Shown here in pieces: positions 55,390 through 64,000 of a stretch of 64,000 nt of DNA. A model generated the notes under the pieces. That model saw only the letters and a program-made list of their open reading frames with translations, did not search any database and was not told where the DNA came from. The DNA comes from Caecitellus pseudoparvulus (taxonomy: Eukaryota; Bigyra: Bicosoecida): positions 310,001-374,000 of the forward strand of contig CBFFRQ010000054.1 in the NCBI GenBank assembly GCA_965644315.1, written 5' to 3'. Every line of letters starts with the position of its first letter. Position 1 is the stretch's first letter. The position numbers and the translations under genes were made by a program.

Positions 55390-55526
55390 GGCGTGGTGGA
55401 TGCAGATTCCGCACTCGATTCCCACGCAAGCCACCTCGCCGGCACAGCGGCAAAGGAGGCTCAGTGCAGTATCGGCATAGCATCCACGCTCTGGCATCCG
55501 TTACGAGCTGAAGCCGAGTGTTGCTT

Positions 55527-55644
55527 TTGACTCGCTCACGACAATGATGCCCCATCTGCCCAGGCTGCAGTGCTGGCGCCCAGACCTCAGCTCCCACCTC
55601 CACAAGGCTCAGGTGCATTCCCTGGCTCACACACGCTGGTCATC
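55527..55644 (-). promoter_or_regulatory. Conserved upstream block of ankyrin member 6
   Basis: Almost identical to 51541-51657 and 56730-56850, beginning 138 bp upstream of ATG 55389. It could be promoter, 5' UTR, or simply unselected duplicate sequence. The rest of the gap to 55778 is conserved 3' flank of member 7. Confidence 0.5.
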
Positions 55645-55778
55645 CTCAGCCTGGCCGAGGTTGTTGCGGTCTACACGGTGCAGCATGAAGCTCGCACCAG
55701 CACACACCCTCCCTCAGAGCGTGGAGGCTTCCCTGACGGTGGCATCAACGCTGAGCCGGCCTGTGGCCCCAGTCGTGC

Positions 55779-56594
55779 CTATGCTGCTCGGGAAGCCCGC
55801 AGCAGCAGCATGGCACTGCGACCCTGTCGAGTGCTGGTGCCGTGCCAGGCGGCGTCTTTGGCAGCCTGCACAGCCACCTCTCCAGCCTGAAGCCGGGCCT
55901 GCAGCGGGATGGCCCGATGCCCAGTGAGGCCCAGCAACTCACGTACAACGCCCACATGCCCATTATCGCAGGCATACCGAAAACCGGCCTCAGGATCCCC
56001 TCTACATGCCACATGCACATCCACCTCTCGATGCCCGGTCAATGCCAACAGCTCCCGCACGACATCGGTTTGGCCCCTAGTACAGGCACGTCGAAAGCCA
56101 GCCTCAGGAGTGCCCTCAGGCCCAGCATGCACGTCAACCTCACGGTGCCCGGTCAATGCCAGAAGTTCGCATACTACATCAATGTACCCTTTTTGACATG
56201 CAACGGTGAAGCCGTACTCAGGCACGTCCTCAGGCCCAGCATGGACATCAACCTCACGATCGTCCTTCAGTGACAATAGCTCACGAACCACACCAACATG
56301 TCCGTTCTGGCAGGCGAGCAGAAACCCATACTCAGCAATTCCACGAAATGTCACATGCACATCCACCGTCAGCTCCCCCTCCAACGCCAACAGCGCACGT
56401 AGCAGCCCAACGTGCCCTGTCTTGCATGCGACCACAAAGCCAGCCGTTGTCTCCTTGCTTGACAATCCATCCAGCCCCGCACCCACATCACCTCTGCACC
56501 CCTCCAGCATGCTCAACAGCATGCCTGCATCCTCGCCATCACATGCAGCCTTCCATCGACCCACCATCGACTCTCCACTGCTGCCATCAGCCAT
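55779..56594 (-). CDS. Ankyrin-like repeat protein, family member 7
   Basis: Single exon, 271 aa, from MADGSSGES at 56594 to TAG at 55779. Cap, five ankyrin-like units (one with VTFRGIAEYGF in place of VHAGPEG), and the C-terminal module (GEVAVQAAKDAAWHGTSTRQ). It is the outermost minus copy and faces away from the EF-hand/WD-like gene. Confidence 0.87.
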   Translation of the reverse strand: MADGSSGESMVGRWKAACDGEDAGMLLSMLEGCRGDVGAGLDGLSSKETTAGFVVACKTGHVGLLRALLALEGELTVDVHVTFRGIAEYGFLLACQNGHVGVVRELLSLKDDREVDVHAGPEDVPEYGFTVACQKGYIDVVCELLALTGHREVDVHAGPEGTPEAGFRRACTRGQTDVVRELLALTGHREVDVHVACRGDPEAGFRYACDNGHVGVVRELLGLTGHRAIPLQARLQAGEVAVQAAKDAAWHGTSTRQGRSAMLLLRASRAA

Positions 56595-56729
56595 GGCGTG
56601 GTGGATGCAGATTCCGCACTTGATTCCCACGCAAGCCACCTCGCCGGCACAGCAGCAAAGGAGGCTCAGCGCAGTATCAGCAGACCGCCTGTATTCCACC
56701 ATCCAATACGTGCTGAAACCGAGTGTTGG

Positions 56730-56850
56730 TTTTGACACGCTCATGACAATGATGCCCCATCTGCCCAGGCTACCACGCTGGCGCCCAGGCCCCAGCTCCC
56801 ACCTCCACAAGGCTCAGGTGCATTCCCTGGTTCACACACGCTGGTCATCC
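56730..56850 (-). promoter_or_regulatory. Conserved upstream block of ankyrin member 7
   Basis: Fourth copy of the family block, beginning 136 bp upstream of ATG 56594. The left three quarters match members 4 and 6 closely. Confidence 0.5.
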
Positions 56851-57403
56851 CCAGGCCTGGCCGTGGCGGGAGCAGCCCTTGCGGTGTAACATGGAGCCCC
56901 CCCTCACCCCTCGCCCCTTGCTCCAGGGACAGCTGTGCTGCCCACACTCCACCAGTACCACGATGCAAGTGTCACGGTGTGTGTGGTTGCCTCAATGCCA
57001 GGCTAAACGCGGTGCGTGCGGCATTCGGTGCATTCCCTCGCTTCCTCCCCCGCACTGCACCCACGCACAAACCAGCCCAAGCCGAGGAAGGCGGCAAAGG
57101 GCCGTGCCCAACTGCATCCAATACCTCATGCTGTGCTCTCGTGAAGGCCATGCATGTTGAGGCCCGTGCGCTTGCTGCACTTGTGAAGCGCAGAAAGAGT
57201 CGCAGCAGCAGGCATACACAGTTTGTTGGGCAGCTCTGCCCGCTCACTTCTGCACAGAGGGGCGGCGAAGTCAAACTCCCCGAAGGGCCTCGGCAAATTC
57301 CGTTCTCAATGAGAGCACCACCCCTTGCCGCCCCTCCCTGCTCCGTTGGCTTGTCCACTCCTTCAGCGCGAGACCAGCTTGGCGGAGAGAAACGCTCGCC
57401 AGG
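56851..57403. other. Divergent gap before EF-hand/WD-like gene
   Basis: About 550 bp beyond the family block. A long plus frame that joins exon 2 of the next gene is open across this stretch, but its content here is Arg/Cys/Pro-rich and not protein-like, and it lacks any domain. It presumably carries the promoter of the gene at 57404. Confidence 0.35.
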
Positions 57404-60400
57404 ATGCAGGGCACACAGTCCATCAGCAGCCTGGCCTCTGCGCCCACAGTGGCTCGCAGGAAGGTGTACTCCTTTGACCGCCTCCGCACTGCACTGCGGG
57501 CCGTCATCCTCGAAGACAGGGAGCCGCTGCTGGACATATTGCAGGTGCGGAAGTTGCTCTGTGTGCAGCGTCGCTGCATCCACGGCTCGCTGCACCGCCT
57601 CCCTGCAGAGCGCCGCTCGGGGCAGCGATGAGTACATTGAAATTGCGCCGCTTGTCGCGACACTGGATGCCCTGGGGGTGCAGGTGCGGGACGATGACAT
57701 CCTCATGCTGCTGCAGCGCTTCAAGCACCCGGTGCTGGAGACGGCAGTCAATTTCCGCAAGCTGCACGCGGCGCTGGGCACCCTGCCACCTCCCTCGCAC
57801 ATGGACCCAGAGGAGGTGCGGGACTCCCTGCCACATCCTTTTGACTTCATTCAGGAGGTGCTGGACGGCCTCTTGACTCGAGTGTGGCGCAAGGTGCAGG
57901 CGGGGTCAAGCAACCCGTCACTCGCAGCACACCGCAGCTCCAAGCACTTCACGCCGCTCCTGGCACCAGCCGACAGCGCGGTGGCAGAGGAGGGGGGTGG
58001 AGTGGAGTGTGTGAGCAGTGCCGGCGCAGGGTCAGTGCTGCTGCGTTGCCACGCAGATGGCCGAGTCACTGCCAGTGATGGCTCCGCGGCACTCCCCAAT
58101 GCCACCCCCTGCTCCTTCCCGGCCTTTGTTCCGGGTGCGCCTGTTCCGAAACGCACGCCAGCGCCACCTGCCTGGCGCCCAGCTGGGCCAGACATGCCCC
58201 CTGGCCTGGCTGCTGCGTTGCAGGCTGTGCTGACGTGGTGGGGGGACGGGTCGGGAGGGGCCCTGCACGACACCCCCCTGCAGTACAGTGCGAGGGGGGT
58301 CACGGCAGCGCCCACGGCACCCGCCCCCCCTCCCGACCACCATCGCCCGCGAAACGCAGCAGAACTGTACAACGCCTTGGCCGAGCGCGTCACGGGGGGC
58401 ACGTCAGGGGCGGGTCACGCCACGCCCCGCATCGCGCCAGGAGACATTCCTGCCGCCATCGCCGCAGGCCCAGCACTGGCGGCACTGTTGGGGCGTGGCG
58501 GGGGCCGACCAATTTCCGCAGGGGCAGTGGCGCCCCCCGTCTCGCTGTGGCCTGCCGAGGCGCCGGCTCGGGGGGCCCTTCTGGTGCTGGCAGTGGGGTT
58601 GGAAAGTGCCAGTGGCGTGCGGTGTGGGTCAGAGGTGCGGTGGTTCCACGTGTCTGCGGCGGCGCTGGCGGGGCGCGGCCAGGCGCAGTCCGATGCAGCT
58701 GCGTTGCAGGCTGCGTTGCAGGCTGAGCAGGGCGAGGCAGGCGGCGGCGATGGTGAGACGCTGGAGGGGCTCGTGGCTGCGCTGAGCAGCGTTCCCCAGG
58801 AGGGCATGCTGCCCAACACGGTGTGTGGCGATGTGCGGTGGCTGGCGGCGGCACGCCTGCCGGCACGGGTGGACGGCCTGCAGGTCAGCGTGGACGGGCG
58901 TTACACCCACGTTTCGCTCGCGCCCCTGACGCCCCCCGCCGAAGCCCCCCACAGCGCCGCGCTGGCCTGTGCATCCCGCCTGCTGTCCAGTCCAGTGTTT
59001 ATATATCACCACCACCCAGCGATATTCGCACCCGCCCCCCCCGCTCCCACTGTGGATGTTCGCACGCTGGCCATGCAAAAGGCTGATACGGCGGTGCTGG
59101 GCGGGGGGGGTGACGCGCCCAGTGACTCCGAGTCAGACGACGCGTCGTCAGAGGCAAGCGGCGCCTCTGGGCCCACCTCCGGCCGCATAGCCCGAGCATT
59201 GGAGCTGCTTGCCACACCGCCCCCCCCCGCCCCGCTCGTGCCAGCCCCCTCCTCCCCACCCTCGTCATCCCCCCCCCCAGCCCGCCTCCTACACCCCCTT
59301 CTGCGCCCACGTGGTGGGTGTCCTGGAGGGGGACACCCCCCCCCGCCCCGCCTCAGCCCGCAAGGCCACACCGAAGTCGCATCGCAGCAAGGGCGCGGGG
59401 GCGACGGAGGCCGCAGAAGCGTGTTCCGAAGCCGGAACACCACCGCCCCCGCCCCCACCCCCCACCAGCGTGCTGCTCACACAGGCCCCAGCACAGGCTG
59501 GCGGCAGTGGCACGCTGGATGGGGGGGTGTCCTGTGTCTGGGATGGGGGGGGTCCCGTGCTGGGCAGGGGGGTGCTGCCGCAGTGGGATGGGAGGGGGGA
59601 GCAGGGCAGTGCGACTGCGCCCCCCTCAGTGGTGTCGGCGGGAGTCACTTCCAGACGCTCACATGCAACGCAGCACAGCTCCCGCAGCGGCGCGTTCAGC
59701 ATGGCCTTGACTCGGCAGGGGGGGCGGGCTCCCCTGCGCAGTGGAGGGGGGGGTGGGGACGTGGGACCCCCCCTCGTACCCCCCCTGAACGCCCCTGGCA
59801 CAGGCACAGACCCCCTGGCCGAGTCACTGGTGGTGGTGTGGGCCCACCCCCCCGCCTCCAGCGTGTGTCGGTACGCTCTTCCGCTGGCACTGGTGGCACC
59901 GCATCGAGCGCGCAAGGTCGGCATGTCGCCGTGCGACCAGGCCTGTGCGACCATCGGCGCAGGCACGCCCTGGCGAGTGGATGGCTGGTTGTGGGCGTGG
60001 CCGTGGCGAGCGGCACTGGTGGAAGGGGTGTTGGGGGGGGGTGGGCCCACCCCCCGCTCAGAGGGCGTGCTGCCCAGTGTCGAGGCGGGGCGGGAGGGGG
60101 TGGCCGCGTATTACGCAGATGTCGCGCGCGCCGGCCCCGGCGAGGTGGGGGTGATGCCGCGTGAGTCGCCACCCCCCCCCCAGGACCCCGCATGCCCCCC
60201 CCCCCTTGCCACCATGTACGTGCCCGAAGGAGTCACTGCAGCTGCCCTGGACTGGCCGCCAGCTGGGGGAGGGGGGGTGGCGCCGGGGGATGCACACCCC
60301 CCCCTGTCAACGTCGACCCCCCCCGTCACCCCCCTCGTGCCCCACACCCGCCTCGTCGCCCTCGGCACCCGCAGCGGGACCCCCCTCATCCTGCACACAT

Positions 60401-61752
60401 CCACGCTGTCCCTGCACAAGGCCCTGCCGCCCCCGGCGGCATCCCCCGCACCCCACACCGCTGTCGCCGTGTCGCCGTCTGGTCGCTGGCTGGTCGCAGG
60501 CGACGAGGCGGGCGGCGTGTGCATCTGGGACCTGGCCTGCCGCCACGCCTCCCCCCTGGACATGCCGCATGGCCAGCTGGGGGCCATGCGGAGGCTGCTT
60601 GCCGTGGGGGGTGCAGGGGGGGGTGCACGTGGCAGTGGGCCCACCCCCCCCCCAGCGACCAAGGCACCCCCCTCCACCACGCCCTCCTACATGCGCGCCA
60701 CGTCATCCTCCACGTCCCTGGCGCGCGCTCCCTCACGTGACTCACGTGGGCCCATGAAGCGGACCGGTGGCCCCACCCCCCGCACGCCTCTGGATGTCCA
60801 CGGCCTCACACGGCGTGCGCTGGGCAGCGGCCAGGGGGGTGCGGAGTGGGGCTGTGTTGCGGGGGCGGCGTCATGGGCCCATGCCTCCGCAGCCTTGGCC
60901 CACGCCCCACCCGGTGCCCACCCCCTCGCCACTGCCCAACACATGGCACGGGCAGTGCACTCTGGGCCACTGGTGGCGCTGCGGAGGGATGGGGGTGGGC
61001 CCATCACCCGCTTGCAGTTGCTGGAGGTGGCGCCACGCGCCGCCCCCGCCGACACCGCCCCCCACCTCCCCACCCTGACGTCCCTTCAAGAACCCCCCCC
61101 TGACACACTCGCTCAGGGGGGTGCCCCCCCCCCTCACGGCACGTGGGCATCCCCCCTCCCCCTCTGCCTTGCAACGTGTGCTGGTCAGGCTGCCGCCGCA
61201 CCGCCCTCCACCCACGTGTTGGACCTCCCGGCAGGGGCCCTACTCGGAACACTCCACGGAGAACACGCGGTAGCAGTGTCCAGTGACCTCATTCTACCCC
61301 ACACCCACAGCACCGCGCCCGTCCAATTGCAAGACCTGCTGGCTGCTGCGTTTCCAAACGCACCAGCTGACCAGCCCCTGCTACCCTGGCTCTGGAGCAG
61401 CACGCCCCTGCAGCGAGCCGTCGCAGGGGGCCACCTGCCAGCAGAGCTGGGGACAGACACGCCCGACCCCCCCTCCGAGCCGGCTGGACCCCCCCTCCTG
61501 GCCACCCACTGTCGCACCGCCTCCACCCGCCTGCCCAGCACCCCGCACCGCAGCACAGCCTTCGCCCAAGACGCTGGGGTGGACCCCTTAGAAGAGGCCC
61601 TCCGTGGCACGCCCAGTGACACACCCATGCAGTGCGTACGAGGTTACGCCGCCACCCGCACGTCGCAGCGCGACCAGCGCGAGGACAGGTCGGCACATCG
61701 CCTGGCCGCCCTGTCAGCTGCGCTGCGGGGGGGGGCGGGTGAGCCCATGTGA
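57404..61752 (+). CDS. Large EF-hand-like/WD-like protein
   Basis: Exons are 57404-57544 and 57609-59237, joined by a 64-bp intron (phase 0), then a frame change to 59281-61752; total about 1,413 aa. Residues about 20-115 look like paired EF-hand helices without strong calcium loops (VYSFDRLRTALRAVILED; IEIAPLVATLDALGVQVRDD; AVNFRKLHAALG). A beta-rich region follows (VDGLQVSVDGRYTHVSLAPL), then Pro/Gly-rich low complexity, then at least one recognisable WD unit (AVAVSPSGRWLVAGDEAGGV, CIWDL). The frame change at 59238-59280 fits a 43-bp GT-AG intron with a C-rich acceptor, phase 0 both sides; a miscounted C run is the alternative. EF-hand plus WD proteins are common in cilia, but no specific family is recognised. 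Confidence 0.65.
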
Positions 61753-61770
61753 ATGCACGATCTTGCATTG

Positions 61771-62943
61771 CTATTCCACCTTCAGGCAACCCAGAACACC
61801 CGCGTGTTCCACGTTGTACGGCCACACAGCCGTGTCGGCAGCTGGCAAGGGGGGCAGGGTCAGCGGCACACCCCGCACCGCAGCCGCGTCACCAGTCACC
61901 GCCTCCGACGGCAAGGCGACGTCTGCCAGCACACGAGCCAGCAGAGCGTGGTTGGCACCGCCCAGGCGCCCCGCCATGCGCCCACTGCCCGCCTCAACTG
62001 CCAGGAGGGGGAGCAGGGTGGGGTGCGCAGCCGCCGCCCCAGTCACCTGCGCGCCCCACGCGACCAGTCCGATGTCCAGAGGTCGCAGCGACCCCCGCGT
62101 CACCAGTGCCGTGTCTCCCAGCGCAGCAGCGGCCTCCTGCGGCACGGCACGGCCTTGCTTCGTCAGCACCCCCCCTGCCCACAGACTGGTAGCCAGAGCA
62201 GCAGATGGCAGGTGCAGGCCTGGGCGGCAGGCAGCCCACGTGGCGTCCAGCGCGTCAGACGGCACACTGCTCGCCTCCTGCATGCCCAGGCAGAAGAGCA
62301 CCTGAGCCAGGTCGGTGCCCGACGCGCCACCTGCCAACCCGCCCCAACGCGACAGCGCTGTGGACAGCACCGGGCCCGCCTCGGGCAGATCGCCCAAGGC
62401 AGGAGCCATGTGGCCCAGCGCAGCCAAGGTGGTGGACACCTCCTTCACGCTGGCGTGGCCGTCGCCCAGTGCAGCAGCCATGTGGCTGAGGCCAGCCTCC
62501 ACAAAGCTTTGCGCCGATGGCGTCAGGCCACGCAGGACAGTTGGAGGCGCCACCTCGGCGGAGAGAAACACGCCTGTGCCGGGGTTTGCCACCTGACCGA
62601 TCCCCAACAAGGCCTTGGCGACCATGGCCGTGCTCCATGCGTCGCCGTGGGCTGCCAGGTGAGCAGTGGCGGCTGAGCACAGCGCCTCATATTCCGCACT
62701 GCCACCAGCGGCATACCCACCAGCCTTGCGCGGCACCCACTGCAATGCCGCCGACAACGCCTCCGCGTCAAAGCTCCCTGGTTGCATGGTGAATGCTTCC
62801 AGGATGTGGGCGTAGCTGTTGGTGGCCTTGGACAGCTTCACCAGCTGGGCAGCGGCGCGGCTGGCCATGCCCGCTGTGATGGTGGTGTGCACAGCGCCAG
62901 GCCTGGCGGCGCAGCGCACTGCACTTCGGCACAGCGCTTGCAT
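61771..62943 (-). CDS. Predicted mitochondrial helical-repeat protein
   Basis: Single exon, 390 aa, ATG 62943 to the stop at 61771. The N-terminus (MQALCRSAVRCAARPGAVH) is basic, lacks acidic residues and resembles a mitochondrial targeting peptide. The rest is Ala/Leu-rich helices with loosely repeated units (WSTAMVAKALLGIGQ, VSTTLAALGHMAPAL, DLAQVLFCLGMQ, DIGLVAWGAQVTGA), a pattern seen in organellar RNA-associated helical-repeat proteins such as FASTK-like or OPR-like families. That comparison is only a resemblance. It converges with the WD-like gene, 18 bp between stops. Confidence 0.65.
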   Translation of the reverse strand: MQALCRSAVRCAARPGAVHTTITAGMASRAAAQLVKLSKATNSYAHILEAFTMQPGSFDAEALSAALQWVPRKAGGYAAGGSAEYEALCSAATAHLAAHGDAWSTAMVAKALLGIGQVANPGTGVFLSAEVAPPTVLRGLTPSAQSFVEAGLSHMAAALGDGHASVKEVSTTLAALGHMAPALGDLPEAGPVLSTALSRWGGLAGGASGTDLAQVLFCLGMQEASSVPSDALDATWAACRPGLHLPSAALATSLWAGGVLTKQGRAVPQEAAAALGDTALVTRGSLRPLDIGLVAWGAQVTGAAAAHPTLLPLLAVEAGSGRMAGRLGGANHALLARVLADVALPSEAVTGDAAAVRGVPLTLPPLPAADTAVWPYNVEHAGVLGCLKVE

Positions 62944-63216
62944 ACTGGGCGTCTAGCACAGAAGGCTCCTATCCCAACCGCGGTCACTCCCAACGCACGT
63001 TGGTGCGGTTTGGGCAGGTCAGCGGTGAGGCCTGGAACACGGACCCCTCGCTGCAGCCACCGACCCTCACGGGCGGCGGCAAAAACGTAGCGGGCGGCAC
63101 GCAGCACCACGAGGCGCGCAGAGCATGTTAGGTAGCACGTTGGGTGTCGGTGTGTGGCGCCAGGCTGCCGCTGCCACAGTGCATTGACCCCCCTCCAGCC
63201 CACATGGAACCCCCCC

Positions 63217-63625
63217 TCAGAAGATATCATCGGGGTCGAAATCAGACCCATCCGCGCTGAACGCCGCACTGCTCCTGCCACTCGTCTCCCCTGAGCCCTC
63301 CAACTCCACCTCCTCACCCTCACCAGAGTGCAGATCACCCCCCCCCTCCCCTCCCCGCGCCCACGCCGGCACAAACGCAGACATTCCCATGCCGCTTGCA
63401 TCGGCACGCCGCAGCACCTCAGCCCTATACGGATCGGCCGATGGCGCTGGAGCTGATGCTGGAGCTGGTGCTGGAGCTGGTTCAAGTGCTGGCGCTGGAC
63501 CTGGACCTGGAGCTGGAGCTGGAGCTGGTGCTGGTGCTGGTGCTGGTGCTGGAGCTGGAGCTGGTTCAAGTGCTGGTGCTGGAGCTGGAGCTGGTGCTGG
63601 AGCTGGAGCTGGTTCAAGTGCTGGC

Positions 63626-63685
<60 letters not shown>

Positions 63686-63739
63686 TCAAGTGCTGGAGCT
63701 GGAGCTGGAGCTGGAGCTGGAGCTGGTTCAAGTGCTGGC

Positions 63740-63770
<31 letters not shown>

Positions 63771-64000
63771 CTGGTGCTGGAGCTGGAGCTGGAGCTGGAG
63801 CTGGAGCTGGTTCAAGTGCTGGAGCTGGTGCTGGACCTGGAGCTGGAGCTGGAGCTGGTGTTTGCACGCTAACGGGCTGTACCTCAATGACTGGAGTAAC
63901 TTGTGTCGCTCCTTGGCTGACTCCTCCGTCACTGCTTCGGGAGTCACTACGGAACGCTCCACCCCTCGAGACCCCCTCCTCTCTGCTGTGATGTCTACTC
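63217..64000 (-). CDS. C-terminal part of Pro-Ala repeat protein; runs off right edge
   Basis: One minus frame is open from the window edge to the stop at 63217 (261 codons, 5' end missing). It starts with a Ser/Gly/Val-rich stretch (VTPVIEVQPVSVQ), then about 130 residues of PAPAPAP with occasional ALEPAP interruptions, then a unique acidic C-terminus (SADPYRAEVLRRADASGMGM ... GSDFDPDDIF). The unique C-terminus, and the fact that only this frame is open beyond the repeat on both sides, identify it as the coding frame. Function unknown; a rigid Pro-Ala linker is likely. Confidence 0.6.
63436..63855. repeat. Hexanucleotide/trinucleotide-type minisatellite (GGAGCT/GGTGCT)
   Basis: About 420 bp of alternating GGAGCT and GGTGCT units, interrupted at intervals by GGTTCAAGT, which encodes the ALEP breaks on minus. 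All three frames on each strand are open across it. Higher-order repetition is visible (the GGTTCAAGT spacing recurs every 50-80 bp). Length variation is expected. Confidence 0.9.

Noticed and set aside
56979-57608. 5' extension of the frame encoding exon 2 of the EF-hand/WD-like gene
   Set aside because: The content is Arg/Cys/Pro-rich with no domain, whereas the spliced exon at 57404-57544 supplies the missing EF-hand-like helices in correct phase.
63389-63991. Plus-strand Gly-Ala repeat ORF over the minisatellite
   Set aside because: All frames are open in the hexamer repeat. Only the minus frame continues into a unique acidic C-terminus and stays open to the window edge.

Overview
This is a GC-rich nuclear segment from a flagellated unicellular eukaryote. 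The evidence is a complete axonemal inner-arm dynein heavy chain, a cytosolic ribosomal protein (RPS2/uS5) and a KNL1/Spc7-like kinetochore protein. Genes have few, short, phase-consistent GT-AG introns, mostly 60-90 bp, and often a GTGCGT or GTGAGT donor. Intergenic gaps are small; one convergent pair is 18 bp apart. The sequence alone does not fix the lineage. Heterotrophic protists such as stramenopiles fit, but that is inference.

Layout. 1-23 kb holds mostly single-copy genes: a partial minus-strand gene at the left edge, an F-box/multi-membrane-span protein, the dynein heavy chain (3.3-17.3 kb, with an in-frame TAG at 7168), a four-exon aldonolactone-oxidase-like FAD enzyme, two unrecognised plus-strand ORFs, and RPS2. 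23-30 kb is one very large composite gene: a two-lobed RecQ-like helicase region that has lost its catalytic motifs, a CxxC/HNH zinc element, a MULE-type transposase core, a SWIM finger and a Tudor-like tail. 31-39.5 kb carries two tandem minus-strand paralogues built from 147-codon, one-exon modules. The first continues into a P-loop NTPase plus nuclease-like C-terminus of Crinkler/RHS type; the second stops before it. 39.5-42 kb is gene-poor, with foldback elements, a dispersed repeat and a broken ORF.

42-56.6 kb is a recent expansion of a 38-residue ankyrin-like repeat family. It has seven members: three on plus (one intact, one 5'-truncated, one frameshifted) and four on minus. They flank the KNL1-like gene, and an inverted 470-bp fragment of KNL1 lies among the plus-strand copies. 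Members share an N-terminal MAD-start cap, a C-terminal HGTSTRQGR module and, on the minus strand, a conserved block about 140 bp upstream of the ATG. 57-64 kb holds a long EF-hand-like/WD-like protein, a predicted mitochondrial protein, and a partial gene with a Pro-Ala hexanucleotide repeat.

The housekeeping, cilium and kinetochore genes have no obvious functional link to the expanded families. The 31-46 kb accessory zone looks like a site of active duplication, truncation and element insertion. Gene models were spliced by eye from reading frame, phase and GT-AG signals; starts are the least certain part.
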